Assembly: GCA_023386955.1 (NCBI GenBank)
Contig: JAEWIS010000041.1
Coordinates: forward strand, 97,066 to 161,065
DNA: 64,000 nt
Origin: Bacillota bacterium
GTDB taxonomy: Bacteria; Bacillota; Bacilli; Paenibacillales; NBRC-103111
Direction of reading: 5' to 3'
Shown: in pieces, positions 27,753-37,420 of the stretch
Numbering within the stretch: the first letter of the stretch is position 1
How the letters are laid out: each line of letters begins with the position of its first letter
Program-made: the position numbers and the translations under genes
Notes under the pieces: generated by a model
Database searches by the model: none
What the model was told of the DNA's origin: nothing
Seen by the model: the letters and a program-made list of their open reading frames with translations, nothing else

Positions 27753-29507
27753 ATGGAATTGGATATCGTTATTGTGACTTACAACTCTGAAAAGTGGATA
27801 TTAAATTGCATAAAGAGTTTAGCTCACAATACCTTTAATACAAAAAAGTTAAATATCATTTTTGTGGATAATTCTTCGTCTGACTCAAGCGTATCGGTTA
27901 TAAAAGAAGTTAAACAACTTTATTGCGAAATATTCGGTAGAATTGAAATTGTAGTCAATAAAAAAAATAAAGGGTTTGGGACTGCTTGCAATATAGGGGC
28001 TAAACAAGGGAAGGCTTCATATATATTTTTTCTAAATGTGGATACGGAAATTCCCAATAATTCTTTGGTTAATTTAGAAAAGGATATTCTGACAAGCTCG
28101 ATGAATGTTGCTGCTTGGGAGATGAGACAGTTTCCGTTCGAACACCCTAAGTATTACGACCCTGTCACCCAATTCACAAGCTGGGTGTCTGGAGCAGCTG
28201 TGGTCATTAGAAGAGAAGCTTTCAATAAGGTTAGAGGATTTGATGAAAGCATTTTTCTTTATGCGGAAGATGTGGATTTGAGTTGGAGATTAGCGGCGGA
28301 AGGATATAATCTAAAATATGTCCCGGATGCGATTGTGGTTCATTACTCTTATCTTGATAATACATTAATTAAACCTGCCCAATACATTAATAGTATAGTA
28401 AACAACTTGAATTTGCGCCTTAAATATGGCAGGTTGAAAGATATCATATATTTCTATTATAGAGTTTTGGGGATTTTTCTAAGGAAGCAGCCATTTCCAA
28501 AAGCGCGTAAAAGGTTAATTTGGGCCCTGGTTTTAAATCTGTCTAAATCAGTTTTATTTAGCTTGAGAAGAATTACATACAGGAAGAAAACCAAGACCCA
28601 ATTCATAGGTTGGGATTATGAAGTGGAGAGAACCGGTGCTTACTATAATAATGAAATTCTTAACCAAAGTCTTTCCGTTCAAGTATCCATATTAATCAGG
28701 ACTATAGGACGTGTTGATGCATTAAGGGAAGCTTTAATTAGTGTCAGAAATCAAACATATAAGAATATCGAAGTAGTAATAATTGAGGATGGGAAGAACA
28801 TATCAAAGGATTTCTTGATGAGAGAATTTCCGGATCTGAATATTGTTTATCATTGTACAGAGGAAAAAGTTGGACGTTCAAAAGCGGCGAACATGGCCAT
28901 GGATTTGGCTTCAGGAGAGTATTTAAACTTCCTGGATGATGATGATTTGTTTTTTGCTGACCATGTAGAAACCCTGCTTAAAGAATTATTGAAAACGCAA
29001 GCAAGTGTTGCTTATACTGTAGCATTTGAAGTGCCAACAGAGTTCTTAGGCGGTTATACAGAAAAAGTTAACCGGGGTTATAACATTGTACATCGCTCTA
29101 ACTTTAACCGTCTCAGACTGTTCTATGAAAATTATCTTCCTATTCAGACCGTTATGTTCAAGAGCCAGATAATAAAAGAAAACTCATTATACATGGATGA
29201 AACTTTAGATGCTCTTGAGGATTGGGATTTTTGGATGCGCTTATCACTAAAAAGTGATTTTTTATTTGTTGATAAAACAACCTCCTATTATCGAATTCCC
29301 TACAATAAAAATGAACAAATGAATAGGCAAAAACTCCTGGATCAAGCACTTTCAATAGTGAGAGAAAAACAAAAGAAATATTCCTTCAATATAAATGTAT
29401 ATGAGGCCTGCCAAAATATTCTGGAGATAAAAAGTCAAAATAAGATTAATAATCTAAAACAAAAGTATAAACTACTTTATAAATTATATTCGATCATAAG
29501 AAAGTAG
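27753..29507 (+). CDS. Two-domain glycosyltransferase (tandem GT2), rhamnosyltransferase-like
   Basis: A 584-residue protein with two GT-A domains. The N-terminal one (about 1-250) begins LDIVIVTYNSEKW and has IFVDNSSSDSS and FLNVDTEIPNNS, the pattern of rhamnosyltransferases. The C-terminal one (about 305-560) begins VQVSILIRTIGRVDALR and has FLDDDDLFFADH. Between them is a basic segment that may contact the membrane. Such double enzymes alternate two linkages in one repeat. Donor is probably dTDP-rhamnose, given the rml genes (inference). Confidence 0.85.
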   Translation: MELDIVIVTYNSEKWILNCIKSLAHNTFNTKKLNIIFVDNSSSDSSVSVIKEVKQLYCEIFGRIEIVVNKKNKGFGTACNIGAKQGKASYIFFLNVDTEIPNNSLVNLEKDILTSSMNVAAWEMRQFPFEHPKYYDPVTQFTSWVSGAAVVIRREAFNKVRGFDESIFLYAEDVDLSWRLAAEGYNLKYVPDAIVVHYSYLDNTLIKPAQYINSIVNNLNLRLKYGRLKDIIYFYYRVLGIFLRKQPFPKARKRLIWALVLNLSKSVLFSLRRITYRKKTKTQFIGWDYEVERTGAYYNNEILNQSLSVQVSILIRTIGRVDALREALISVRNQTYKNIEVVIIEDGKNISKDFLMREFPDLNIVYHCTEEKVGRSKAANMAMDLASGEYLNFLDDDDLFFADHVETLLKELLKTQASVAYTVAFEVPTEFLGGYTEKVNRGYNIVHRSNFNRLRLFYENYLPIQTVMFKSQIIKENSLYMDETLDALEDWDFWMRLSLKSDFLFVDKTTSYYRIPYNKNEQMNRQKLLDQALSIVREKQKKYSFNINVYEACQNILEIKSQNKINNLKQKYKLLYKLYSIIRK

Positions 29508-29515
29508 GAGAAAAA

Positions 29516-30571
29516 ATGAAACCTTCAACTTGCATTATTACTGGTGGGGCAGGGTTCATCGGCTGCGAAGTTTCTCATCTAATTGAAAAGGAATTTGATA
29601 ATATTATCGTTGTAGATAATCTTCATCCTCAGATCCATAAGGAACGGGTAAAACCCTCCAGATTATCATCAAAAGCTAATTTGTTTGAAAACGATGTAAC
29701 GGATGCAACTGCATGGGATGAGGTTTTATCCAAATATAAACCCGATGTCATCATCCACCTAGCAGCCGAAACCGGTACAGGCCAATCATTGAATGAAAGC
29801 TCCCGCCATGCCAATGTTAATGTTCTGGGAACAACGCAAATGTTGGATGCCTTAGTAAGAAATAAAGCCATACCAACAAAATTAATATTGGCAAGTAGTA
29901 GAGCGGTATATGGCGAAGGCAAGTGGATAAAGACCGATGGGGTGGAATTTTATCCAGGACAAAGGGATAATAACCAGCTTGAAGAAGGGGCATGGGATTT
30001 TGAAGATGCAGAATTTACACCAATGAACTCTGCGAACAATGTTCCCATGCCTACAAGTATTTATGGATCAACAAAATTAGCCCAAGAACACATAATAGCC
30101 TGTTGGTGCAAATCGTATAATGTTAACTATACAATTTTTAGGTTCCAGAATGTTTATGGACCTGGCCAGTCTTTAATAAACCCATATACAGGTATTGTTT
30201 CCTTGTTTGTAAGGCTGGCAAAAGAAAAAAAGAGCATACCTCTCTATGAAGATGGAGAAATGTTAAGAGACTTTGTTTATATTTCAGATGTAGCAAATGC
30301 AATAACGGAGACTTTGTATAATCCCAAATCAAATAACTCCATCATCGATATTGGAAGTGGGCAGAAAAAGACGATAGCTGATATAGCCGAATTAATAGCA
30401 GCAAGATATGACGCTCCCAAGCCGCATGTTTGCGGAAAATACAGAAATGGCGATGTGCGGCACGCTGCCTCTGATATTTCTACTACTATGGAAATATTGG
30501 AATGGCGGCCTCAGGTTTCTGTAGAGCAAGGGATTAATCAATTGTGTGATTGGATTGACGAAGTTATATAA
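29516..30571 (+). CDS. NAD-dependent sugar-nucleotide epimerase, dTDP-L-rhamnose 4-epimerase-like
   Basis: A 351-residue extended short-chain dehydrogenase. Motifs: CIITGGAGFIGCEV, VIIHLAAETGTGQS, SSRAVYGEG as active-site strand, and SIYGSTKLAQEH with the YxxxK pair, then RFQNVYGPGQSL. The SSRAVYGEG segment followed by a proline- and glycine-rich insert is, as I recall, characteristic of dTDP-L-rhamnose 4-epimerases that make dTDP-6-deoxy-L-talose, but a UDP-sugar epimerase is possible. It lies between rhamnosyltransferase-like genes. Confidence 0.8.
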   Translation: MKPSTCIITGGAGFIGCEVSHLIEKEFDNIIVVDNLHPQIHKERVKPSRLSSKANLFENDVTDATAWDEVLSKYKPDVIIHLAAETGTGQSLNESSRHANVNVLGTTQMLDALVRNKAIPTKLILASSRAVYGEGKWIKTDGVEFYPGQRDNNQLEEGAWDFEDAEFTPMNSANNVPMPTSIYGSTKLAQEHIIACWCKSYNVNYTIFRFQNVYGPGQSLINPYTGIVSLFVRLAKEKKSIPLYEDGEMLRDFVYISDVANAITETLYNPKSNNSIIDIGSGQKKTIADIAELIAARYDAPKPHVCGKYRNGDVRHAASDISTTMEILEWRPQVSVEQGINQLCDWIDEVI

Positions 30572-30583
30572 AAGGAGAAAAAA

Positions 30584-31489
30584 ATGGATAAAAGAGTGCT
30601 TCATATTCAATCGGTTTTATACCATAATGAACGTGAGCGGATAATAAGATCTATAAAGAGCCTAGTAAGAGCTGTAGACTTTGCACTTTATGAAAAGGCG
30701 TTTGACAAGGTTATTTTGATGTATGGAGATGGCTCTTCAGAGCGGATTTTTTCGGATACTGATATTATAGAATTAAATAAAGAGTATGGTGAGTTTGTTG
30801 AAATTAAGTATGATTATTTTGAAAATAATTTAGGATCAGCTAAAGGACATAATCGTTTAGCCGAAAGCTGTACTTCCGAATTTATTTTGATTATAAATCC
30901 CGACATATTATTAGCTCCTCGAACTATTCTCAATTTACTTAAGCCATTTCAACAATCCAATTCCCGGATAGGTATAGTGGAAGGAAAACAGCTTCCTATT
31001 GAACATCCGAAATATTATGATCCTAAAACCGGAGAAACAAGCTGGGCTTCAACAGCATGTGCATTAATCTCTGCAGATGCATTTAAAGAAGTAAACGGGT
31101 TTGATTCAGATACGTTCTTTTTATACTGTGATGATGTTGATTTCTCTTGGATGGTCCGCAATAAAGGATTTAAAGTTATTTTTCAGCCAACGGCAGTAGT
31201 ATTCCATGATAAAACTTTATCTAGAGAAGGGGAATGGAAAACGAGCGCCGCGGAGGATTATTATTCAGCTGAAGCAGGATTATTGTTGGCGTATAAATGG
31301 TCTAGAGCTGATATACTAAATGATATTTTAAAATATTTTGAATCCTCATCCGAAGGTTATTATCAAAAAGCGGCCAAGGAATTTCAAAGAAGGAAAGAAG
31401 AAGGGTTACTTCCCGAGCAGCTTGATAAAAATAATAAAATCGGTGAGTTTACCAATAATAATTATGGAAAAATGAGGTTCTCATTATGA
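30584..31489 (+). CDS. Glycosyltransferase family 2
   Basis: A 301-residue GT-A protein with LHIQSVLYHNERERIIRSI at the start, NNLGSAKGHNRLAE, the acidic LIINPDILLAP and a conserved EHPKYYDPKTGETSWAS segment. The same EHPKYYDP-T--TSW pattern occurs in the N-terminal domain of the enzyme at 27,753, so the two transferases are related. Its stop overlaps the next start by four bases (ATGA). Confidence 0.85.
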   Translation: MDKRVLHIQSVLYHNERERIIRSIKSLVRAVDFALYEKAFDKVILMYGDGSSERIFSDTDIIELNKEYGEFVEIKYDYFENNLGSAKGHNRLAESCTSEFILIINPDILLAPRTILNLLKPFQQSNSRIGIVEGKQLPIEHPKYYDPKTGETSWASTACALISADAFKEVNGFDSDTFFLYCDDVDFSWMVRNKGFKVIFQPTAVVFHDKTLSREGEWKTSAAEDYYSAEAGLLLAYKWSRADILNDILKYFESSSEGYYQKAAKEFQRRKEEGLLPEQLDKNNKIGEFTNNNYGKMRFSL

Positions 31490-33303
31490 AAAACAATGAT
31501 GATATTTATCCATATAAATATGAGTTTGCTCACGATAACGTTTATGGACACGCTTTAAAGCTCATTAATCAATTCCATCTTAACCCAGAGGGTGTTCATC
31601 TCGACTTAGGCTGTGGCTGGGGAGCTATTGGTTCTAAAATCATTGAGAATCAACCTGTTCATTATATTGGGATCGATGCTAGTCAAGAAGCGATTACCAA
31701 TATAACATCCAGCGGAAAAGAAGGGTATGTTTTTCAACTTGCGAAATGTGAGGAAAACATCGATTTCATTAAGAAAATTCTTAATGGAAGAAAAATATCT
31801 TCTATTTCAATTATTGACGTGCTTGAACATGTGCTATATCTGGAAGAGATCATTTGTACCTTGGGCAAATTATCCCAAGAATATAATGCTCCGGTAATAA
31901 TAAGCGTGCCTAATTTTACACATGATGATATTGTTATGAAATTATTTTGTTACCAGTTTGATGAGACCGAAACCGGGCTATTAGATAAAACGCATTTAAA
32001 TATTTTTACCGAGAGAAAGTTGCTCTCTATTTTTGGGAAATACGGTTTGCATCAAGTTCGTCAAAATGATGTTAGAATGGAGAAGAGTGATCAATATTTT
32101 CCGAAGGATCTTCTAACATTAGCAGAAAAATCATCATTGCATGAGTACTTTCTGCGATTAAGAGGAGCAATGAGTTCAAACGGGAAGGTAAATCAATTTG
32201 TAAGATCTTTTATTGCAGGACCTGCAATGTCTGAGGAAAATGAGATTGAAAGACCTTTTCTTTCCATTATTACCCGAACCACCGGAGAAAGACCTCAAGA
32301 ATTGCAAGAAGTATTACTATGCTTGACTGGGCAGGAATGTACAGATTTTGAAGTTTTAGTTATGGGGCATAACCTCTCTGTAGACAAACAATTAGTTGTA
32401 GAAAGTATTATTAATGATACACCTGAATGGATCAGGAATAAAATAAGATTGGTTCGTGTTAATGGAGGAAACAGGTCAACTCCTCTAAATGAAGGTTTTC
32501 AACAAGCCAATGGGGAATATATAAGCATATTGGATGATGATGATCTTGTTTTTAGCAATTGGGTGGATGAGTTTAATAAATTGGCTCGTAAGAATTATGG
32601 GAAAATATTAAGAACGGTAACGGTCAGGCAAAATTATGAGGAAGTAAAAACCAAGTTTGGAGATAAAACATCAAGGGCAATATCGGGCTTTAATAAGGAT
32701 TATCCAGATGAATATGATTTTTTAACAATGCTTCATCATAATCAATGCCCAGGTCTTTGTTTAGCTTTCCCAAGATCTGCATTTCATGATTTTGGGTTGA
32801 GATTTGATGAGACAATTAACACCATTGAGGATTGGGATTTTATTGTCCGCAGTTCTTTTATCTGTGGAGTGGCTAGCGCTCCTGTGGTCACAAATATTTA
32901 TAGATGGTGGGTTAAAGGAGCCAGCTCTCAAACATTGCATAATCCTAGTGAATGGGAAGACAATTATCGGTATGTGCAAGGAAAATTTAATTCACAACCT
33001 ATTTTGTTGCCACCTGGAAGCGCCAAAAGAATATCATGGTTAATCGACCATGCCGCAAATAACTCTAGCTCACAGGTATTTATTGAGGATAGGCTTCTTC
33101 CCAAGAGGCAGTTGGCTCATTCCTTATTAGTTTCAAATTCATGGGCAGTAACAAAGCCTATACGTTTAGTTAAAAAATTGTTAGGTAAAAAAACGTGCAT
33201 TCCGGATATTTTCGTTGCTACAGAAGAGCAGCTTGATGAATTAATCACGAATGTTCAAAGCTCTAAAAGTTGGAGAATAACAAGAGTATTTAGGAAAAAC
33301 TAG
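31486..33303 (+). CDS. Methyltransferase-glycosyltransferase fusion (WsaE/WbdD-like arrangement)
   Basis: A 605-residue protein. Residues 1-200 are a class I methyltransferase: HLDLGCGWGAIGSK as SAM site, GIDASQEAI and SIIDVLEHVLY. Residues about 255-500 are a GT2 domain: LSIITRTTGERPQELQE and SILDDDDLVFSNW. A basic, helical C-terminal tail follows. In S-layer glycan and ABC-dependent O-antigen systems, a methyltransferase fused to a transferase caps the non-reducing end and stops growth; here that is inferred from the architecture and the ABC exporter upstream. The short Wzt lacks a cap-binding domain, which is notable. Confidence 0.85.
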   Translation: MKNNDDIYPYKYEFAHDNVYGHALKLINQFHLNPEGVHLDLGCGWGAIGSKIIENQPVHYIGIDASQEAITNITSSGKEGYVFQLAKCEENIDFIKKILNGRKISSISIIDVLEHVLYLEEIICTLGKLSQEYNAPVIISVPNFTHDDIVMKLFCYQFDETETGLLDKTHLNIFTERKLLSIFGKYGLHQVRQNDVRMEKSDQYFPKDLLTLAEKSSLHEYFLRLRGAMSSNGKVNQFVRSFIAGPAMSEENEIERPFLSIITRTTGERPQELQEVLLCLTGQECTDFEVLVMGHNLSVDKQLVVESIINDTPEWIRNKIRLVRVNGGNRSTPLNEGFQQANGEYISILDDDDLVFSNWVDEFNKLARKNYGKILRTVTVRQNYEEVKTKFGDKTSRAISGFNKDYPDEYDFLTMLHHNQCPGLCLAFPRSAFHDFGLRFDETINTIEDWDFIVRSSFICGVASAPVVTNIYRWWVKGASSQTLHNPSEWEDNYRYVQGKFNSQPILLPPGSAKRISWLIDHAANNSSSQVFIEDRLLPKRQLAHSLLVSNSWAVTKPIRLVKKLLGKKTCIPDIFVATEEQLDELITNVQSSKSWRITRVFRKN

Positions 33304-33316
33304 AGGGGAACCCGCT

Positions 33317-34372
33317 ATGAAAGATAGAATGATGGTTGATAATTTTAATAGTAGGGAAAATAACTTCGATCTTTTGAGATTTATTGCAGCAACACTAGTT
33401 ATCTTGTCCCACTCGTATCCTTTATCCTTAGGATCAAATTCTTCAGAGATATTTATTCGAATAACGCGGGGCCAGGAAACTTTCGGCGGTTTAGGTGTTG
33501 CTATCTTTTTTATTATAAGTGGATTTTTAATCACGTATAGTTATGAAAGATGTTCTAATTTATACCAGTATTTTAGGAATAGAATACTTCGAATTTTTCC
33601 TGCGTTACTATTTGTATTATTTATTTCAGCATTGATAATGGGTCCGTTACTTACTAGTTTGGATTTGCGGTCTTATTTTAAGAATGGAAATACGCTAGGT
33701 TACTTAGAATCTTTCATGCTCATTAATATGCATTATAATTTGCCGGGTGTTTTTGAACATAATCCTTATCCGAATGCAGTAAATGGATCTTTGTGGACAC
33801 TTTGGTATGAATTCTTTTTTTATATACTTGTAGCAGTTATGGGGCAATTAAAATTATTAAAAAAACCAGTACTGATTGTTATTTTTTTAGTGACTTTACT
33901 GCTGTCCTTTGAAGTAAGCCAAATGTATGCTGGCTATCAATATATTAAACTTTTTACGTACTTTTCGGCGGGAATGCTTTTCTATGTTTTTCGAAATGAA
34001 ATTCGATTTAAAGCGATATATTTAGTCCTCAGTACTTTAGCTCTATTATACCTTACAGTGCGTGGACATTATCAAATTGCTTTTATTTTTTTTGGTACAT
34101 ATATTATTTTTCATTTAGGTGTAGGTTTAAAAAAATACTTTAAAAAATTTCAAGAAGTAGGGGACTTTTCTTATGGTATGTATATTTACGCTTTTCCAAT
34201 CCAACAAATAGTATCGTTAGTTCTGTCTAAACATATCAATCCATTTAATAATTTTATCTTTTCTTTCCCTCTAACTTTTGGGGTTTCGGTACTTTCTTGG
34301 TTTTTCATCGAAAAAAAATGTATGAACCTCAAATTGAAAGAAAAAATTATGGTGGAAAAAAAGACTAGTTAA
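33317..34372 (+). CDS. Acyltransferase 3 family membrane protein (OafA/NodX-like)
   Basis: A 351-residue integral membrane enzyme with about ten helices. The family signature is seen as FDLLRFIAATLVILSHSYPL with the essential histidine, then the R-x10-type segment FRNRILRIFPALLFV and NGSLWTLWYEFFFY. Such enzymes acetylate sugars of surface glycans. It lacks a C-terminal SGNH domain. GGGGAA precedes the ATG. Confidence 0.9.
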   Translation: MKDRMMVDNFNSRENNFDLLRFIAATLVILSHSYPLSLGSNSSEIFIRITRGQETFGGLGVAIFFIISGFLITYSYERCSNLYQYFRNRILRIFPALLFVLFISALIMGPLLTSLDLRSYFKNGNTLGYLESFMLINMHYNLPGVFEHNPYPNAVNGSLWTLWYEFFFYILVAVMGQLKLLKKPVLIVIFLVTLLLSFEVSQMYAGYQYIKLFTYFSAGMLFYVFRNEIRFKAIYLVLSTLALLYLTVRGHYQIAFIFFGTYIIFHLGVGLKKYFKKFQEVGDFSYGMYIYAFPIQQIVSLVLSKHINPFNNFIFSFPLTFGVSVLSWFFIEKKCMNLKLKEKIMVEKKTS

Positions 34373-34414
34373 AAAATGTTTATTCTTTTCATAAAGTTAA
34401 AAGGGTGATAAAAG

Positions 34415-36214
34415 TTGGGCTTTATTTATTTTATTTCAGTCTTGTTTGTGTTGACCCTATTTATATTGATACCTAAGGCAAAACATGCTCAGAATATTAT
34501 TATATGGCTTCCTATGAGTTATATCGGGTATGAGTGTTATATAACCTTAATTGGGGGGCTCTTAACTCTCCTTCATATTCCCGTATATTTGTTTAGCATT
34601 TCTATCATTAATTATGTATTAGGTATATTTCTACTAGGTTATTTATTAAAAATAAAAAAAATACAGACTTTTTATTGGGATAAACTTGATAGTGTAGTTT
34701 TTTTATTCTTAATAGTAGGTATTCTCATTTTTTCTCTTAATCATTTTACCCCTGATTTAAGAATTAGATTTGAAACAAGTGATCCGGGGACACATTTAAA
34801 GATTGCGATGGATGTTGTTAATAGTAGGAGTGTTATTTCTGATTTTACAAGTATGTATATGGGGCAACTTACAAATGGATTATGGATAGAGATGCTTATG
34901 CCTTTTTTTAAAGGAACATTTGTTTATAAATCTTTTATTTTAAAGCAAATATTTAATTTTATTATTACTAGTGTCGCTTTCTATTCGTGTCTTAGATTAT
35001 TTGTAATTAGTAAACGGCAAAAGATGGGTGCAATAACATTTACGTTACTTTATATCGCAGGGTATCCGTTAAGTGATTTCCTGTTTGGTTTTGTTTACTT
35101 AGGTATTGCTATAACAGTAATAATGTTTTGTTTTTTTATGGTTTATCATTATCTTTATGAAGACATGGAAGAGAGCATTATTTTATTCTGTATAAGTATA
35201 GGTTGCTTGGGTGTTGGTGTAGGTTATACTTTGTTTGCTCCTATTGTTTTTTTTGCAATTTTTTTCTGTGTATTATATAAATTTGCACAGAAAAGTAAGC
35301 CGAAAAAAATAATATATATAGTAGATAAGAAATTTATATTTCATAACCTTTATATATTCTTAATTCCAGCTTTTTTTTCCTTATGGTTTACTTTTATCTA
35401 TCCAAAGATTACAGGTACTGGCCAGGGGTTATCTGATGCACTTACATCAGAAGGATATATTTATAGAAGCTTATACTCGGACTTTATTATCTTTATTCCA
35501 TTTGCACTGGTTTCAATTTCCCATTCTTTTAAAGATAAAAAATGGAATTTATTCTCTACGTTATTCCCATTGACTATTATTTACTGTAGTTATTTTTTTA
35601 TACAAATGTATAATGGTAAGGTTTCCACTTATTATTATTACAAGTTAAATTTTGTTTTGTGGCTTATTATTATATTGCTAGCTTTTGTTGGAACGATAGC
35701 ACTTTATAAAAAAAGCAAAACATTAGTATGTAGCTATTGGGCGACCTGGGGATTAATATTGATAATTTCGATATCTGGAGTAGATACCAAATTAAATTCT
35801 AAAAATGTACTACTAAATCCGTTTCCTAATGCTCATTCTACTTTTGAAATCTATATTCATAATAAAATTATTTATGAAAGAAAATCAGAAGTGGATAAAG
35901 GACTGTCTGATCTTTGTGTCTACATTGAACAGAAGTTAAGGGAAGAAATAGCCCCAAAGCCGATACTATTTGTAGGTGACTGGCTTGATACTTACTGGTT
36001 TGAGGCACTAAGCAATCAGAGGATGAAAGAAAATTATGTATTTAATGATCCTACTTTTTTTATTAAAAAATTCTTAGAGAGACAATATAGCAGTTATATT
36101 GTAATCTCCAAAGATAGTAAAGAATATGCTTTAGTAAAAGATCTGCTGCTTGGAACGAATCAAATATACGAAAATGAATATGGTTATGTACTGACATTAT
36201 CGAATGCAAAATAA
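34415..36214 (+). CDS. Multi-pass membrane protein, candidate GT-C glycosyltransferase
   Basis: A 599-residue protein with about 12 or more transmembrane helices and an outside C-terminal domain of about 120 residues. I do not recognise the exact family. After the first helices a loop contains RIRFETSDPGTHLKI, an acidic-residue loop of the type seen in GT-C enzymes that use polyprenyl-phosphate sugars. The start is TTG with AAAGGGTGAT upstream. The following genes encode a dolichol-phosphate-mannose-synthase-like transferase, a DUF2304 protein and a small flippase-like protein, which together fit a three-component glycosylation system in which this would be the final transferase (inference). 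Confidence 0.7.
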   Translation: MGFIYFISVLFVLTLFILIPKAKHAQNIIIWLPMSYIGYECYITLIGGLLTLLHIPVYLFSISIINYVLGIFLLGYLLKIKKIQTFYWDKLDSVVFLFLIVGILIFSLNHFTPDLRIRFETSDPGTHLKIAMDVVNSRSVISDFTSMYMGQLTNGLWIEMLMPFFKGTFVYKSFILKQIFNFIITSVAFYSCLRLFVISKRQKMGAITFTLLYIAGYPLSDFLFGFVYLGIAITVIMFCFFMVYHYLYEDMEESIILFCISIGCLGVGVGYTLFAPIVFFAIFFCVLYKFAQKSKPKKIIYIVDKKFIFHNLYIFLIPAFFSLWFTFIYPKITGTGQGLSDALTSEGYIYRSLYSDFIIFIPFALVSISHSFKDKKWNLFSTLFPLTIIYCSYFFIQMYNGKVSTYYYYKLNFVLWLIIILLAFVGTIALYKKSKTLVCSYWATWGLILIISISGVDTKLNSKNVLLNPFPNAHSTFEIYIHNKIIYERKSEVDKGLSDLCVYIEQKLREEIAPKPILFVGDWLDTYWFEALSNQRMKENYVFNDPTFFIKKFLERQYSSYIVISKDSKEYALVKDLLLGTNQIYENEYGYVLTLSNAK

Positions 36215-36339
36215 AAGTGAATCATAAAGAAATTAGATTCCTCTTGCTATTTCTGTGTTAATACGGGAGCTTGCAGATTTAGGAAACCAAGGATATGATA
36301 GAAAATATCGAGGTATTGTATTTTTTGGAGGTGATAAAT

Positions 36340-37032
36340 ATGAAAACTCTTGTTATCATACCAGCTTACAATGAAGAGGCAAACATTAAACAACTACTCT
36401 TATTACTAAAGCAAATAAGCGGCGTAGATCTTTTAGTTATTAACGATCATTCAAAAGATAAAACGTCTCTTATTTGTCATGAAGAAGGAGCCAATATTAT
36501 CGACTTACCATGCAACTTAGGCATTGGTGGAGCTGTACAAACCGGATATAAATATGCTTCTATTAAGGGATATGACTTCGCGGTGCAAGTAGATGGGGAC
36601 GGGCAACATAATCCTCAATATATTAAAAGTCTCATTCAGCCTCTTATAGAAAAAAAAGCAGATTTAGTCATAGGTTCTAGATATATTAATAAGGAAGGCT
36701 TCCAATCTACTTTTCTTAGAAGGGTAGGAATAAACTATTTCAGCAAACTATTAAAGATATTATCAAAACAAGAAATAACAGATCCAACTTCAGGTTTTCG
36801 GGCTTGCAATAGAAATATTATTAATTTATTTAGTTCTTACTATCCAATGGACTATCCGGAGCCTGAATCCATTGTCCATGCCAAAAGAAAAGGGTTTGTT
36901 GTTAAAGAAATCCCTGTGGTTATGAATGAAAGAATTGGAGGTGTCTCTTCGATTCGCTCTTTCAAATCAATATATTATATGATTAAAGTTTCATTTGCGA
37001 TTCTCTTCGATCTAATGCGTAAACAATATTGA
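36340..37032 (+). CDS. Polyprenyl-phosphate sugar synthase (GT2, dolichol-phosphate-mannose-synthase-like)
   Basis: A 230-residue GT2 enzyme without membrane helices. LVIIPAYNEEANIKQ, LVINDHSKDKT, the GIGGAVQTGYKYA segment and VQVDGDGQHNP are the marks of the family that attaches a single sugar to undecaprenyl phosphate. A perfect GGAGGTGAT at 36327-36335 fixes the ATG at 36340; the frame is open further 5' without support. It is coupled to the DUF2304 gene downstream. Confidence 0.88.
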   Translation: MKTLVIIPAYNEEANIKQLLLLLKQISGVDLLVINDHSKDKTSLICHEEGANIIDLPCNLGIGGAVQTGYKYASIKGYDFAVQVDGDGQHNPQYIKSLIQPLIEKKADLVIGSRYINKEGFQSTFLRRVGINYFSKLLKILSKQEITDPTSGFRACNRNIINLFSSYYPMDYPEPESIVHAKRKGFVVKEIPVVMNERIGGVSSIRSFKSIYYMIKVSFAILFDLMRKQY

Positions 37033-37046
37033 TGTCGGAGAATAAT

Positions 37047-37418
37047 ATGATACCCTTAACATTACAGTTAGTTCTATTTATAACCTCAATTATGGGCCTG
37101 CTTGGAATTATCAACATGATTTTAAGATATAAACTAGAGTTAAAGTATGCATTGTTATGGATTGTATTGGGTTTTTCTATTGTGATAATTTCAATTTTTC
37201 CTAAATTAGTTGCTATGATTACGAATATATTAGATATAGAAACACCTGTGAATAGTTTGTTTTTGGTTGCAATTGTCATAATCCTCATTATTCTGTTTCA
37301 TTTAACAGTAGCTTTATCTTCTAGTCACACTAAGATAAAAGAATTATCTCAAGAACTTGGGATTTATAAAAATGAATTAAAGGAATTAAAAAAAATCATG
37401 CAAAAATTGGCGGAATAA
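37047..37418 (+). CDS. DUF2304 membrane protein
   Basis: A 123-residue protein with three transmembrane helices followed by a charged, coiled-coil-like tail (IKELSQELGIYKNELKELKK). The pattern ALLWIVLGFSIVIISIFP is typical of DUF2304, which commonly occurs beside polyprenyl-phosphate sugar synthases. The frame opens at TTG 37029 overlapping the previous stop, but GGAG six bases before the ATG at 37047 favours that start. Confidence 0.82.
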   Translation: MIPLTLQLVLFITSIMGLLGIINMILRYKLELKYALLWIVLGFSIVIISIFPKLVAMITNILDIETPVNSLFLVAIVIILIILFHLTVALSSSHTKIKELSQELGIYKNELKELKKIMQKLAE

Positions 37419-37420
37419 GT

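Noticed and set aside
36215..36339. Remnant of a gene before the polyprenyl-phosphate sugar synthase
   Set aside because: The frame reading RELADLGNQGYD is open only over about 37 codons with a stop upstream, and I cannot link it to a family.
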